From contig NZ_CP033926.1 in assembly GCF_003815775.1 (NCBI RefSeq), positions 1,240,001-1,304,000 of the forward strand: DNA of 64,000 nt. The letters run 5' to 3'. A program made the position numbers and the translations under genes. Positions 26,059 through 35,729 of the stretch are shown in pieces (position 1 is the first letter of the stretch; every line of letters begins with the position of its first letter). The DNA comes from Chryseobacterium joostei (GTDB taxonomy: Bacteria; Bacteroidota; Bacteroidia; Flavobacteriales; Weeksellaceae). The notes beneath the pieces are model-generated. The model was not told the DNA's origin. It made no database searches and was given only the letters and a program-made list of their open reading frames with translations.

Positions 26059-27411
26059 TTAATTATTCTTTTTCGTAACCAGCAAGACTTGCTGACCGGC
26101 TTTAAGGGTCACCTTGACAGTCCTTATTTTTTTTGAAAAATATCCCGAAACTCCCTGCACAAGACCGCGTGTCAGGTCTCCAACAACCTGCTGTCCTGCT
26201 GAACGCGACATGGAAATATTCATACCGGAACTTTGGCTCATATTAGCAGCTATCTCACCAGCGGCATTGATTTCATCAGACCTTGGAACGGATAACCCTA
26301 ATTGACCATTCACATCATAAGCAAGTATCTCAACAGGCAGGATATTCCCCTTGACCTCAACTGATGAAACTTTTAACTGTAACCTATTCCCCTGAAATTT
26401 TGTACCAGCCTCCATTTCTGTCCCTTTGGGAACGCTGTAGCCCGCAATCGTTGCATCTTCCAGTAATCTCAGCTTTACAGAGCCATCCGCCGTAACAGTT
26501 TTAGTTTCCATAATTATAGCACGTATACTATTCCTTGCAATCCCCATTTTTTCTCTTGCCCCTACCGTTAAAAAGGAATGATTCCTTTCACCTTCCAGAC
26601 TTGCTAGGAGAGTGCTGTCATCTTGTTCGCGATACAAAGCGCTGACTATACTTTTTCGTAGTACCTTTAGACTTTCCGTTTTTTCGGTTTTGCTTGGACT
26701 TTTATGATAATTATAATTTGCTGAATCTTTAAAAGATGCTGCTGCTGTCATATCCGTTCCTTGGGTTCCACTGGGAAGATATTTTGATGCCATTTGATAC
26801 GACTTTTCCATTAAAGTTAGCTGGTCATTCAAGGTAGGAGCAGCCGGAACATCCTTTGCAGAAAGCTTCTCTTGCAATTGATCAACTTTCCTGCGCAATT
26901 CCAATTTCTCCCTATCATCATCTTGATAAAAGGAACTCAGCGTACTTTGTGCATTTCTGTAGCTCGTTAACGAATTATTCTGGTAACCTGGGTTTCCAAT
27001 ATTTCCTGATGTATTTCCAACACTTGCGGTAGACCCAGGAAATTCTCCCGCTGTAGTGCTATCGCCGTTGTTATTCCAATAATCAGCCAGTGATTGCAAT
27101 GAACTTCTTTTTTCAGCTTCCTTTTCATCCAACATCTCTTTCTCGTATGCCTTTTGTTTATCCGCCTGCAAACCTTTGTCCGTAGCTTCGGGAACAACAT
27201 TTTTTAATCCCTTTTCATCTATCGCGCTACCAGAACTTTTTGGCTTAAATATCAAATACAGGCACGCAATAAAAACAATTCCCATGAGTCCAAAAATCAA
27301 CGGTTTTTTGAACTTGTCAACTTTTGATTTACTATCGGTTAAATTGGAACTATCACTGCCAGTTTCATCATCGACGATTATACTTATGCGTTTATTCTCT
27401 CTCTCTTCCAT
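26059..27411 (-). CDS. traM: Conjugative transposon protein TraM
   Basis: 450 residues, VirB10-like organisation: short cytoplasmic N-terminus, membrane helix near residues 36-56 (PLIFGLMGIVFIACLYLIF), long periplasmic linker with a coiled-coil stretch (DREKLELRRKVDQLQEKL), and a C-terminal domain (from about 280) with the AGYSVPKGTEMEAGTKF segment. Ends KVTLKAGQQVLLVTKK. Its start overlaps the end of traL by 20 bases. Confidence 0.9.
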   Translation of the reverse strand: MEERENKRISIIVDDETGSDSSNLTDSKSKVDKFKKPLIFGLMGIVFIACLYLIFKPKSSGSAIDEKGLKNVVPEATDKGLQADKQKAYEKEMLDEKEAEKRSSLQSLADYWNNNGDSTTAGEFPGSTASVGNTSGNIGNPGYQNNSLTSYRNAQSTLSSFYQDDDREKLELRRKVDQLQEKLSAKDVPAAPTLNDQLTLMEKSYQMASKYLPSGTQGTDMTAAASFKDSANYNYHKSPSKTEKTESLKVLRKSIVSALYREQDDSTLLASLEGERNHSFLTVGAREKMGIARNSIRAIIMETKTVTADGSVKLRLLEDATIAGYSVPKGTEMEAGTKFQGNRLQLKVSSVEVKGNILPVEILAYDVNGQLGLSVPRSDEINAAGEIAANMSQSSGMNISMSRSAGQQVVGDLTRGLVQGVSGYFSKKIRTVKVTLKAGQQVLLVTKKNN

Positions 27412-27679
27412 TTCTATATTTTTTATAGTTAATTAGGATAGAATCCTTCCTAGCAGATGAACCATCATTAATGGAGGGAGATTCTATATGGCTTATTTCC
27501 ATTTGTCGATCCTCTTTGCCCAGATCATAGCATACCTTGACAAGCACACCAATGCCCATTGTGAGGTAAAAAGCAAAAAGAATAATGACATACCTGCATT
27601 GGGTCTTTAGCGGTAGTGCCTGCCACCTATTATCGAGTTTTTCTAACTCGCTTTCGATTGTATTTCTAAAATTTTTCAT
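27392..27679 (-). CDS. traL: Conjugal transfer protein TraL (DUF3989-like)
   Basis: 95 residues from the ATG at 27679 (MKNFRNTIESELEKLDNRW), chosen over an upstream in-frame start because family members begin this way. One membrane helix in the middle (YVIILFAFYLTMGIGVLVKVCY), short charged tail. Lies between traK and traM as in other Bacteroidetes elements. Confidence 0.75.
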   Translation of the reverse strand: MKNFRNTIESELEKLDNRWQALPLKTQCRYVIILFAFYLTMGIGVLVKVCYDLGKEDRQMEISHIESPSINDGSSARKDSILINYKKYRNGRERE

Positions 27680-27744
27680 GTTATTTTTTTTTAGCTGTAG
27701 TGAACCTTTGTTATGCAGATTTCTCATTCGCCTACTACTTGTTT

Positions 27745-28368
27745 CTAGCGCTCAATGACCTCTTCGTCCTTATTTGCTGTTACACCGAATTTCAAAATCT
27801 GAAATCCCTGTGGGTTATTATCTGATTTCACACTGTTCAAGAGTGTACAGGAAGTAACCAAGCTTCGCCTGGTCAGATTACTGGATCTTATAATGAACTG
27901 CTTAGCATAGGTAGTCACAGCATAGGGGTAAGAATTAAAATTGCACACAACGCTATCAACCTCAATTCGTTGCTGCACATTACCAGAGATAATCCGATTA
28001 TAGTATCCCTTCTCTGCAAGATCATGGTAGTAGTCGTAGGCACTTTTATCTGCTAGATCAAATGCGCGTTTCATATTACTTTCAATGGCCGCTTTGTCGG
28101 GAGCAAGCGTAAAAAACAGCTCGTGAAATCTACGCACATGTTCTCTAGCCATAACCGGCCTATTAATGGCAGCGTCCTGTGATAATGCCAGCATTAGCGA
28201 TTTACCTTGATCCAAAACATAAATCTTTTCCCGCTGCACATTCGCAAAGGAATAGGATTTCCAGACTGAAAATCCAGTCACTCCCAAGCAAAGCAATGCA
28301 AAAACAATAGCGTATATTCTAATCTGTCTAAAGCTATTCTCTATATTTCTTAAAGTTTTAAACTCCAT
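27745..28368 (-). CDS. traK: Conjugative transposon protein TraK
   Basis: 207 residues with one N-terminal membrane helix (IYAIVFALLCLGVTGFSVW) and a VirB8-like periplasmic domain (REHVRRFHELFFTLAPDKAAIESNMKRAFDLADKSAYDYYHDLAEKGYY). TraK is an inner-membrane scaffold of the mating channel. Two bases separate it from traJ. Confidence 0.9.
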   Translation of the reverse strand: MEFKTLRNIENSFRQIRIYAIVFALLCLGVTGFSVWKSYSFANVQREKIYVLDQGKSLMLALSQDAAINRPVMAREHVRRFHELFFTLAPDKAAIESNMKRAFDLADKSAYDYYHDLAEKGYYNRIISGNVQQRIEVDSVVCNFNSYPYAVTTYAKQFIIRSSNLTRRSLVTSCTLLNSVKSDNNPQGFQILKFGVTANKDEEVIER

Positions 28369-28370
28369 AA

Positions 28371-29390
28371 TTATTTCGTTTTTTGCCCACCTTGATTATT
28401 ACCCATAAGTTGACCTCCAACTTCGCCGATGGCAGCTCCAGCACCAGCAGCTGCGACATTTCCGCTACGCATAGCCATCTGACTAACATTTCTGGTGAAG
28501 TTCCCAGCGCCACCAGCCTGAATAATCCATCCCGTCACCGTAGGTATGGTGAAGTAACCAACAATTCCAATGATCATGAATATCACATATACGGTGTTAC
28601 TGGTGTCGGGAATAAATGTTGGATCGTTGAGCATTTCAATATCCCGCTCTAATATTAAAGACTGGATTTTCGCAAGCATTGCACTGAACATATCCGCCAC
28701 AGGAAGCCATAGGTAAACACTTATATACCGTGTCAGCCATTGGCTTAATGTACTCTGAAAACCATCCCATACGCTGATCGCAAATGCAATTGGTCCTAAT
28801 ATAGAAAGCACGATCAGAAAAAATGTTCGTATTGTATCGACGACCAAAGCAGCAGCCTGAAAGAGAATTTCCAATAGTTCTCTTAGCCACTTTTTTGTTG
28901 CCTGTTCCATATTATAAGCCGTGCGATCCATATACATTCCTGCCATCGTAACCAGATCATTTGGCGCCCAACCCAGCTCCTCCAGTTTTTTGTCGAATTC
29001 CTCGTTATTGACCAGATAGGCTGTTTCTGGATTTCTGAGTGTTGCTTCCTTTTCCAATAGGTCTTTTTGCTCCTGTAGCTTATTTAGGTCAAGCACCTGA
29101 TTGTCCAGCATACTATGTGTTCCTTGCACAACCGGACTTAAAACCGCATTAATGGTTCCCAGTACGATGGTTGGAAAAAACATGATGCACATTCCAATCG
29201 CAAATGGTCGAAGTAAAGGGAAAACATCGATAGGTTCTGCTCTGCTCAATGCCTGCCACACTTTTAGTGCGACATAGAACAATGCACCCAATCCGGCAAC
29301 ACCTTTGGCAACAGTTGCCATTGTAGCAGACATCGGAAGCATCTCATCGTAGAGCCCCCGAAGGAGCTCATGTAGATTATTAAATTCCAT
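28371..29390 (-). CDS. traJ: Conjugative transposon protein TraJ
   Basis: 339 residues, VirB6-like polytopic inner-membrane protein: at least five hydrophobic segments (including AVAKGVAGLGALFYVALKV, FAIGMCIMFFPTIVLGTIN, FFLIVLSILGPIAFAISVW, IFMIIGIVGYFTIPTVTGW) and a glycine/alanine-rich tail. Sits between traI and traK. Confidence 0.9.
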   Translation of the reverse strand: MEFNNLHELLRGLYDEMLPMSATMATVAKGVAGLGALFYVALKVWQALSRAEPIDVFPLLRPFAIGMCIMFFPTIVLGTINAVLSPVVQGTHSMLDNQVLDLNKLQEQKDLLEKEATLRNPETAYLVNNEEFDKKLEELGWAPNDLVTMAGMYMDRTAYNMEQATKKWLRELLEILFQAAALVVDTIRTFFLIVLSILGPIAFAISVWDGFQSTLSQWLTRYISVYLWLPVADMFSAMLAKIQSLILERDIEMLNDPTFIPDTSNTVYVIFMIIGIVGYFTIPTVTGWIIQAGGAGNFTRNVSQMAMRSGNVAAAGAGAAIGEVGGQLMGNNQGGQKTK

Positions 29391-29405
29391 AATTTTTCTT
29401 TTGAT

Positions 29406-30038
29406 TTACCAATACTTTTGTCCATCTGTTCCATATAATTCCATTACCCTTTTGGTATTGTTTTGCTTCTTTGCGCGAAGAATACTGACAGAAATGTTTT
29501 TACTCGTATAGTATCGAACAAGGCTGTGGTATTCTTTGACCTCCTTATATACGCGGTCGATAATTTCCATTCGTTCCTTATCATTCAATGAAAGACTGCT
29601 TGAAGTGACGATCTGCTTGAGATCCTTAAGCAGCTCAGTACTCTCATTTAATAGTGCAGAATAGCCGTTACCGATAGCCATAAGTTCATTCGGAGAAAAA
29701 TTCTTGTCATTCAACATTTTGCCAAAATTGTTTACATACATTGAACTGACATCTCCGACCAGCAATACCGTCTGCTGAACTTTCCTGGCATCTTTGACTA
29801 AATTGTTTACGGCCTTTAGCTTATCATAGTATTCCTTTCCCTGCTCGTAAACTTTCTTGACTTCGTTAAAATTTTTCACAACATTTGATACCGTGCTGGA
29901 GGTCTGTACAATTTCATTGGCGGAATTTAAAATTCCCGAAGCCAGATTTGTCGGGTCGGTTACAACCCACTGTGCTTGAACTTTTTGGGTAATGGCTACA
30001 GTTAACACCATTACTACAGTGATAATAAAATTTTTCAT
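29406..30038 (-). CDS. traI: Conjugal transfer protein TraI (DUF4141)
   Basis: 210 residues with a signal peptide (cleaved near KVQAQW). Mature protein is helical and coiled-coil rich (SANEIVQTSSTVSNVVKNFNEVKKVYEQGKEYYDKLK), matching the VirB5-like DUF4141 family. Ends in a distinctive RVMELYGTDGQKYW. Follows traG by 31 bases. Confidence 0.88.
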   Translation of the reverse strand: MKNFIITVVMVLTVAITQKVQAQWVVTDPTNLASGILNSANEIVQTSSTVSNVVKNFNEVKKVYEQGKEYYDKLKAVNNLVKDARKVQQTVLLVGDVSSMYVNNFGKMLNDKNFSPNELMAIGNGYSALLNESTELLKDLKQIVTSSSLSLNDKERMEIIDRVYKEVKEYHSLVRYYTSKNISVSILRAKKQNNTKRVMELYGTDGQKYW

Positions 30039-30069
30039 TTTCTAAATTTTTAGGATTGTTATTAAATAG

Positions 30070-31242
30070 TTAATTGTCATCTTTCGACAGTCCCTTGATT
30101 TTTCGCAGGGATATTTTCTTGATGGCTCCCTCAACATCGCCACCCATTTCCTGCGCAAGATTCATCACTTCTAATTTTTCAGATTCTTCCGTTGTATACG
30201 CCAAATACTCGTGATGGCTAACTTCTGTGGCATACACTGCGGAGTGCGTTCCACCTAAACCAATCCAAACTTCTTTGTAGAGGCGTGTGGGGTCATTGTC
30301 CTGGTTAATACTTAAAATCTGAGATTTTTCGCGTTCAGTCAGACCCAGCATTTTTTGAATGTCATCAAACTTATTAGCGTACTTTCGTTGGTCGAGCAGT
30401 ATTTTGCAGTCTGAATTATTAATAATACTTTCACGTACAATCGGTGAATGAATAATGTCGTCCACCTCTTGGGTTACCACTACCGCTTCGCCAAAAAACT
30501 TCCTAACCGTTTTAAAGAGATACTTTAAATATTCCGCCATTCCTTCCTTCGCAATGGCCTTCCAGGCTTCTTCAATTAGTATCATTTTACGAACACCTTT
30601 TAACCTGCGCATCTTATTAATAAAGGTTTCCATTATGATTATTGTCACAACAGGAAATAGGATTTTATGATCTTTTATAGCATCAATTTCAAAGACAATA
30701 AATCTCTTATTAAGCAAATCGAGCTCTTTTTCTGAGTTCAGCAAATAGTCATATTCTCCACCTTTGTAATAAGGTTCCAGCACATTTAGAAAATTTGCAA
30801 GGTCGAAATCTTTTTCGCGGACTTCCTTTTCCTGAAGTACCCTTTTATAGTCTCCTTTCACATATTCATAAAAGCCATTAAAACTTGGTTGAACAGTTGA
30901 TGATTTTATTTGCTCGATATAACCCGCAACCGCATTTGACAAAGCCACCTCTTCACTACGCCTCGGAGCTTCATCATCACGTTTCCAAAGGGTAAGGATA
31001 AGCGTCTTGATGCTCTCTCTTTTTTCGATATCAAACACATTATCGTCCGTGAAGAAAGGGTTGAACGAAATCGGATTATCTTCGGTGTAAGTAAAATAAA
31101 CACCATCACCGCCTTTCGTCTTTCCCTTGATAAGCTCGCATAAACCTTGATAAGAATTTCCAGTGTCCACTAAAAGCACATGCGTCCCCTGCTCATAATA
31201 CTGCCTCACCATATGGTTGGTGAAGAATGATTTTCCACTTCC
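30070..31242 (-). pseudogene. traG: TraG conjugation ATPase, C-terminal part (Walker A onward), out of frame with N-terminal part
   Basis: Continuation of the VirB4-like ATPase in a different frame from the N-terminal part. It resumes at GGA (31240-31242) and reads GSGKSFFTNHMVRQYYEQG, completing the Walker A motif, then the ATPase core with Walker B (MILIEEAWKAIA), a Q/R-rich sensor segment (VVVTQEVDDIIHS) and the helical end. No good in-frame start codon precedes the Walker motif, so without rescue this part is not made as a useful protein. With the N-terminal part it would give an 837-residue TraG, the normal length. Confidence 0.85.
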
Positions 31243-31295
31243 ATTTTTTTGAAGGGTTGGCGGGCTACTCAATTAAGGGTAGCCCGCCAACCCCC
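31243..31295. repeat. 53-base hairpin insertion inside the traG Walker A motif
   Basis: The extra bases separate GPS from GSGKS. Arms GGGTTGGCGGGCTAC (31254-31268) and GTAGCCCGCCAACCC (31279-31293) are perfectly complementary over 15 bases and extend inward by a T-G and a C-G pair, leaving an AATTAA loop. On the traG strand the hairpin is followed by TTCAAAAAAAT. No second copy was seen in the window. The length (53) breaks the frame, and TGA is met eight codons into the insert. Confidence 0.85.
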
Positions 31296-32636
31296 AGATG
31301 GCCCCAGAATGAAACGGTTTCTATTGCTAATAATGCCTTTTTTCATAGGCAAGTCCGAAATATCCAAATGGATTGGCTTACCCGTCAGCCTATCTGCGAG
31401 TTTGATCCCAAATGGCGACAATGAATCCTTATAGTTCGTTTCCTCCGTAAAAAAGCAAAGAGCTGGTTCAATGAAGGTGTAAAAGGATTCTTCAGAAGGG
31501 AAGTCACCTGAGTTGCCGGGTATCCCCGCCCAAAATAATGTGGCAGCGTCAACTGTGTTATGACGTGGTTTACATTCCATCAATGCCAAGGCACTTCCTA
31601 CATCGTTCTTTATTTGTCGTAATTCTTCTCGATCTTCAGACCACGCAAATACATTGAAATGCGCCCGAATAGAAGGAGACCCATGAGAATGTGCCTCATT
31701 CAAATACCTTTCGATCCATTCTCTATTTATCTGATTGGCACGGCTATACCTTGCAAGTGAATGCATATTACGGGCAGATTTTTCAAACTTTCGTAAATTA
31801 TCGGAACTATTGTCAATGAAGAGGTATTGATTATAAATGTGATTACAGCTCAACATTAGCCCAACGGGGGAGGCAAACGATAACATACAGTCACTTCTGT
31901 CGGTCGATAATCTGTCATACCGTTGCGATTCAGAAACGACACCAGGTAGATCATCGGTATCTGAAAGCGTATGCAAAACCATTCGGTTGCTTCCTATTCG
32001 TAGTTCCTCAGCACCTAGTGCCAGGTCTTCTAAGGGCACATCTTTTTCGCGTGACAGTGTGAAATACTGATCCAGTATTCCACTTCCATCCTTAGTTCCG
32101 ATAATGTCAGACTCTTCGAGCTGATTCATTTTGATGTATCCGCTGTCATTGATGATACGCTGGAATTGCGCAACGTTCTCTACAAATCGTCGCATACCTT
32201 CCCTATCTCTGACCTCCTTTGAGATTAAGTTTCCCTTACAAAGACTACTAAAGTTGCTTTGCATACGCATCCTATCTTTAGTAGTTTTAGTTATAAAAAC
32301 ATAGCAGTAGTGATTTAAAAAGGGGCGTTCATTAAAATGCATTTGAAAGGAACGCGATAAAAAACTATGTTCAGCATTTTCTAAGTCGGGTCTATATTCT
32401 TCTTTTAAGTACCAATCCTGCTTATGTACAATGGTAAAATCAGGAAGTGTTTTAACAGCCTTGCTCCACGTAGAATGAATAGACTCATAAACATCAGCTC
32501 CTACGGTGAAAAGCTCAGGAAGAATAATTTGAAAACATAACGTGATATCCCCTTCCTTTGAGATGATGCAGTTATTTTCTACGGCCAGCAATGGAAATCT
32601 ACTTTCCAAGGTGGTAGCCTTGCTAATATTTTTCAT
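31269..32636 (-). pseudogene. traG: TraG conjugation ATPase, N-terminal part, truncated by hairpin insertion
   Basis: VirB4-family ATPase of the mating channel. The start is the ATG at 32636 (MKNISKATTLESRFPLLAVE), standard for the family. Codons up to GGG at 31293-31295 give ...NRFILGPSG; reading then enters the hairpin and stops at TGA (31269-31271) after eight more codons. All of the N-terminal domain (about 448 codons) is intact and shows no other damage, so the interruption is either recent or tolerated (see the finding on bypass). Confidence 0.9.
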
Positions 32637-32658
32637 TGTAAAGATTTTTGTTTTTTTA

Positions 32659-33318
32659 TTATCTACGGTTGCGCAGTTTTCTTGATTGGGCTCGAAGCCG
32701 CTGACTGGCAACCCATTTTTCATTTCGGACCAACTCGATTGACCTGCCAATCTTTACCGTGTCTACAAAGATTAAATCAGGATTCTGTTGACCGTTTTTA
32801 TGATCCCGAAGATCCTTACACAGTGGTGGGCATCGAAGTTTTCTGTCAATGTAGAATCCTAGCTGGTCATTGTTAATATCCAAGTGAAGATCCTGGCGAG
32901 TCAACAAGTTGAAGGGGTTTTCCTTTTCGCGAAAGCAAATGTTCTGAAACTCATAGAGAAACTTTATTTCTGCTATTTCAACTTCGATTGCTTTGACACG
33001 TGGATGCATCTGTCCTACATATTCCCATAGTAACCTCGATCCCTCGCGGTCGTAAATTTCAAGTTGCTGCAAATGAATTTCCTTATACTGATCCTTGTTA
33101 CCGCACGAAAGCTCTCCGACATTTCTGGTCTCTTCATCAAAATGAAAGTGAAGCTCACGACCACAGTGATTAATATTTCGTCCACTGATTATGTTGTTTC
33201 TATCCTGCGTATCAATCAACCGATAGTTCAATGCATCCACATAAAAGTCCGACCCTGGAACTAAACTGATCATCGGTAACAATCTTTCTTCATTCGCCAT
33301 ATCCATGTTATTTTCCAT
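32659..33318 (-). CDS. Conserved hypothetical protein between traF and traG
   Basis: 219 residues, soluble, charged, no signal peptide. Contains several short histidine and tryptophan motifs (HCGRELHFHFDEETRN; GSRLLWEYVGQMHP) and a very basic end (SQRLRAQSRKLRNRR). Not recognised as a standard Tra protein. The start at 33318 overlaps traF by 11 bases, and it ends 22 bases before traG, so it is part of the transfer operon. The basic tail could bind nucleic acid; this is speculation. Confidence 0.6.
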   Translation of the reverse strand: MENNMDMANEERLLPMISLVPGSDFYVDALNYRLIDTQDRNNIISGRNINHCGRELHFHFDEETRNVGELSCGNKDQYKEIHLQQLEIYDREGSRLLWEYVGQMHPRVKAIEVEIAEIKFLYEFQNICFREKENPFNLLTRQDLHLDINNDQLGFYIDRKLRCPPLCKDLRDHKNGQQNPDLIFVDTVKIGRSIELVRNEKWVASQRLRAQSRKLRNRR

Positions 33319-33634
33319 TAGGTGACTTACATACTAGATACTTGGTAATAATCTTTCTGCTGATGATATACTTTGGGTGCTTATTTTTTGCGCCAAGCTT
33401 CATCAGGCCATGCTCGCCATATTTTGCATTAAGCGCGAAAGTTTTCCAGATAATAAGTGAAGCAGTACTGAGACAGAAACTAAGACACAGGTACATGTGG
33501 ATTCCAACCATATACATGATCATCACAAGGATGAGAGCAGTAAGCAGCCCACCGGCAAAAACAAAAAGGTATTGAGCTTTCAAACCTTTGAATTCAACCG
33601 TCCTCCCTATTCCTTTATTAATATGATACTTCAT
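33308..33634 (-). CDS. traF: Conjugal transfer protein TraF (DUF4133)
   Basis: 108 residues from the ATG at 33634 (MKYHINKGIGRTVEFKGLKAQYLFVFAGG), the typical family start. Two adjacent membrane helices (LFVFAGGLLTALILVMIMYMV and MYLCLSFCLSTASLIIW) and a basic tail: VirB3-like. Seven bases downstream of traE. Confidence 0.88.
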   Translation of the reverse strand: MKYHINKGIGRTVEFKGLKAQYLFVFAGGLLTALILVMIMYMVGIHMYLCLSFCLSTASLIIWKTFALNAKYGEHGLMKLGAKNKHPKYIISRKIITKYLVCKSPNGK

Positions 33635-33641
33635 AGCAATT

Positions 33642-33950
33642 TTATAGAAAGAATGAACGCAATATTGTTGCAGCCACAATCAGGAAAATACATGCCCCAA
33701 ACCAGCTCGCCGCCGTTTTACTCGTGTCAGGGTCTCCAGATGAAAATTTATTATACACTTTCACCCCTCCAATCAGTCCGACGACAGCACCGATCGCATA
33801 GATCAGCTTGGTTGCAGGATCAAAATAGCTGGTTACCATTTGGGTTGCTTCTGATATACCTGCTACACCATTTCCTTGGGCGAGGAGCACATTTTGGAAG
33901 GAAAAGCAAATGGCAAATACTAACAGAATTTTTAGTCTTCGATTTTTCAT
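33642..33950 (-). CDS. traE: Conjugal transfer protein TraE (DUF4134)
   Basis: 102 residues with a cleavable leader (ending VLLAQG) and two membrane helices (LIYAIGAVVGLIGGVKVY; WFGACIFLIVAATILRSFF), matching DUF4134, a VirB2-like pilin candidate. First gene of the traE-to-Q transcription unit. Upstream, 33978-33991 forms a small CCCGC/GCGGG hairpin of unknown significance. Confidence 0.88.
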   Translation of the reverse strand: MKNRRLKILLVFAICFSFQNVLLAQGNGVAGISEATQMVTSYFDPATKLIYAIGAVVGLIGGVKVYNKFSSGDPDTSKTAASWFGACIFLIVAATILRSFFL

Positions 33951-34101
33951 GTTTCATTACATTTTTAGTTCGTAATCCCCGCCTGTGCGGGCTTGGAAAC
34001 AAAGGTGTCACGGGAATGAAATGAAATTGGGGAGTGTGGTATAGAGCGGACTAAATTGGCCTAAGGTTTCCTAATTGAACATATTCTTGATACAAAAAAA
34101 A

Positions 34102-34126
34102 CCGCCAAAGTACTCAACTTTGGCGG
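34102..34126 (-). terminator. Intrinsic terminator
   Basis: CCGCCAAAGT (34102-34111) pairs with ACTTTGGCGG (34117-34126). On the minus strand the hairpin is followed by a run of T, so it ends transcription of the 263-aa gene and separates it from traE. Confidence 0.85.
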
Positions 34127-34152
34127 CTCCTTACTATTAGCCATTTATATAT

Positions 34153-34944
34153 TTATAGCTTTGGTCCTCTTTTGTTTTTGAAAGAATTTTCCTGTGCTTT
34201 GACGGCTTTCTGAATAGGTTTCTTTAATCTATTTTCAGTAATAAGATCATCTATCCCTGTTTGTTTCCAGGGAACGATCTTAGCCTCAAATTCAAGCTTC
34301 AATCCAACCCACTTTAGATCATCTGTTTCAGGCCATCCGTTTCGCCTGTTCCAGCCGACAGGATCGAGTACCTTCACATCTGGAATTTCAACGAATAACA
34401 GATCCTTTGGATATTCAGTGATATTCTCATAGTCCAGCTTTCCAATTTCATGCGTGCGTGGATTGTAGGGAAATGCATAAGTGTTGGTTTCCACAACATA
34501 ATAATCGTCAAGGTCGTCAAAACGGATTCCTATTGTTGAAAAATCATCTTTGGGCCTTAATAAATCTATTCGGGCATCTGCATAGAAAATACTATCGGCA
34601 ATTGTAATAGTTGGAAGTTGGCCGGAAGAAATTCGCTTTTTAAGCAAGTCCTGATCAACCATAACCTCAAAATCACTTGACCCCTGAATTTCTTCCACTG
34701 ACTTATTGTATTTTAATGCCATACCATTCGGATCCAAGGTTACCAGTGGAGGCAGATCGACCATAAAGGATTTACCGGTAGATTCATCGTAGTGCTCAAA
34801 CGAATAACCTTCTTTCCCTAGATCGTTCATTTGAAACATAGAATAAGTATTTCTGGGATTTGACGTTTCTCGCACAGAATTATTTTCAACATCAACAAGA
34901 AATTCGAAATTTTCCCATTTGTAAATAGGCAGGTTTGTTTCCAT
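34153..34944 (-). CDS. Conserved hypothetical protein of the conjugation region, 263 aa
   Basis: Soluble acidic protein with a basic Lys-rich tail (KPIQKAVKAQENSFKNKRGPKL). No signal peptide. It has its own terminator and a 160-base upstream gap, so it is probably a separate transcription unit. Similar proteins are carried between traD and traE in related elements as far as I recall, but no function is known to me. Confidence 0.65.
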   Translation of the reverse strand: METNLPIYKWENFEFLVDVENNSVRETSNPRNTYSMFQMNDLGKEGYSFEHYDESTGKSFMVDLPPLVTLDPNGMALKYNKSVEEIQGSSDFEVMVDQDLLKKRISSGQLPTITIADSIFYADARIDLLRPKDDFSTIGIRFDDLDDYYVVETNTYAFPYNPRTHEIGKLDYENITEYPKDLLFVEIPDVKVLDPVGWNRRNGWPETDDLKWVGLKLEFEAKIVPWKQTGIDDLITENRLKKPIQKAVKAQENSFKNKRGPKL

Positions 34945-35105
34945 AACATTTTGATTTTAGTTTTTCTTAATTCCAAGACTGCTAAAATCTGCGAAAACAG
35001 GAAAAGGATGCACAGAATGAGATAATTAAGTACTAATTATTCCTATAGTGTCCCATTGATGCATTGTTTTCGTCAAGCTCTACCTTGCAATCGAAATTGA
35101 TCCTA

Positions 35106-35723
35106 TCATAAAAAATTACCAATATCAAAATCGTCCAACTGGCCTTCAGATGGTGCCACAACGTTCAAGTTCTTGCTATCTAAAGTTTTATCAAGTAAAA
35201 TTGCTACCCTTTGGGAAGCACCTTCAATTGTATTCTCTAAAACATTGTATAAATCCGTCCCCTGTATTTTTTGCATAACATCAATTACCTTATTTTGCTG
35301 CTCCGATTCGAGATCATTTTGCTGGAGAAGTTTTCCTACCGTCAACAACTCTTCAAGGGAAACACCCTGACTGAATCTTTCATCATAAGGTGGAAATTCA
35401 TCCTCCAACCATTCTTCATCTTCGATCGGATCAATAGGTACTTCGCCCTCCAGTTGTGGATTTAATTGATTTTCCAAAACTTTGTTAGGTTGATCCAATT
35501 CATCAGTTTTAGGTTTTATCAATGGCCTACCGCTAATTCTGTCTTCACTTAACCTATGATCTGTGTCCTTATGGGTTTTGCCCATAACATCAGGTAATTG
35601 GGAAGAAACCGCCTTCGGTTCCGGTGTTTTCACGGACTTAACTATTTTAACCTTATCAATAGCAAGCAAAACGATAATTGTAAAAAGGCAGACCAGGATC
35701 ACAATTTGTATTAAACCTTCCAT
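35106..35723 (-). CDS. Conjugal transfer protein TraD-like (DUF4122-type)
   Basis: 205 residues: one N-terminal membrane helix (LIQIVILVCLFTIIVLLAIDKV), a variable linker, an acidic stretch (EDEEWLEDEFPPYDE) and a helical C-terminal domain (SLEELLTVGKLLQQNDLE). Length, topology and place after the DUF3408 pair match TraD of Bacteroidetes elements. Family assignment is from memory. Confidence 0.65.
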   Translation of the reverse strand: MEGLIQIVILVCLFTIIVLLAIDKVKIVKSVKTPEPKAVSSQLPDVMGKTHKDTDHRLSEDRISGRPLIKPKTDELDQPNKVLENQLNPQLEGEVPIDPIEDEEWLEDEFPPYDERFSQGVSLEELLTVGKLLQQNDLESEQQNKVIDVMQKIQGTDLYNVLENTIEGASQRVAILLDKTLDSKNLNVVAPSEGQLDDFDIGNFL

Positions 35724-35729
35724 AACACA

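Noticed and set aside
33978..33991. CCCGC-CTGT-GCGGG hairpin upstream of traE
   Set aside because: Only five base pairs, without T-tract or known partner; not enough to call a regulatory element.
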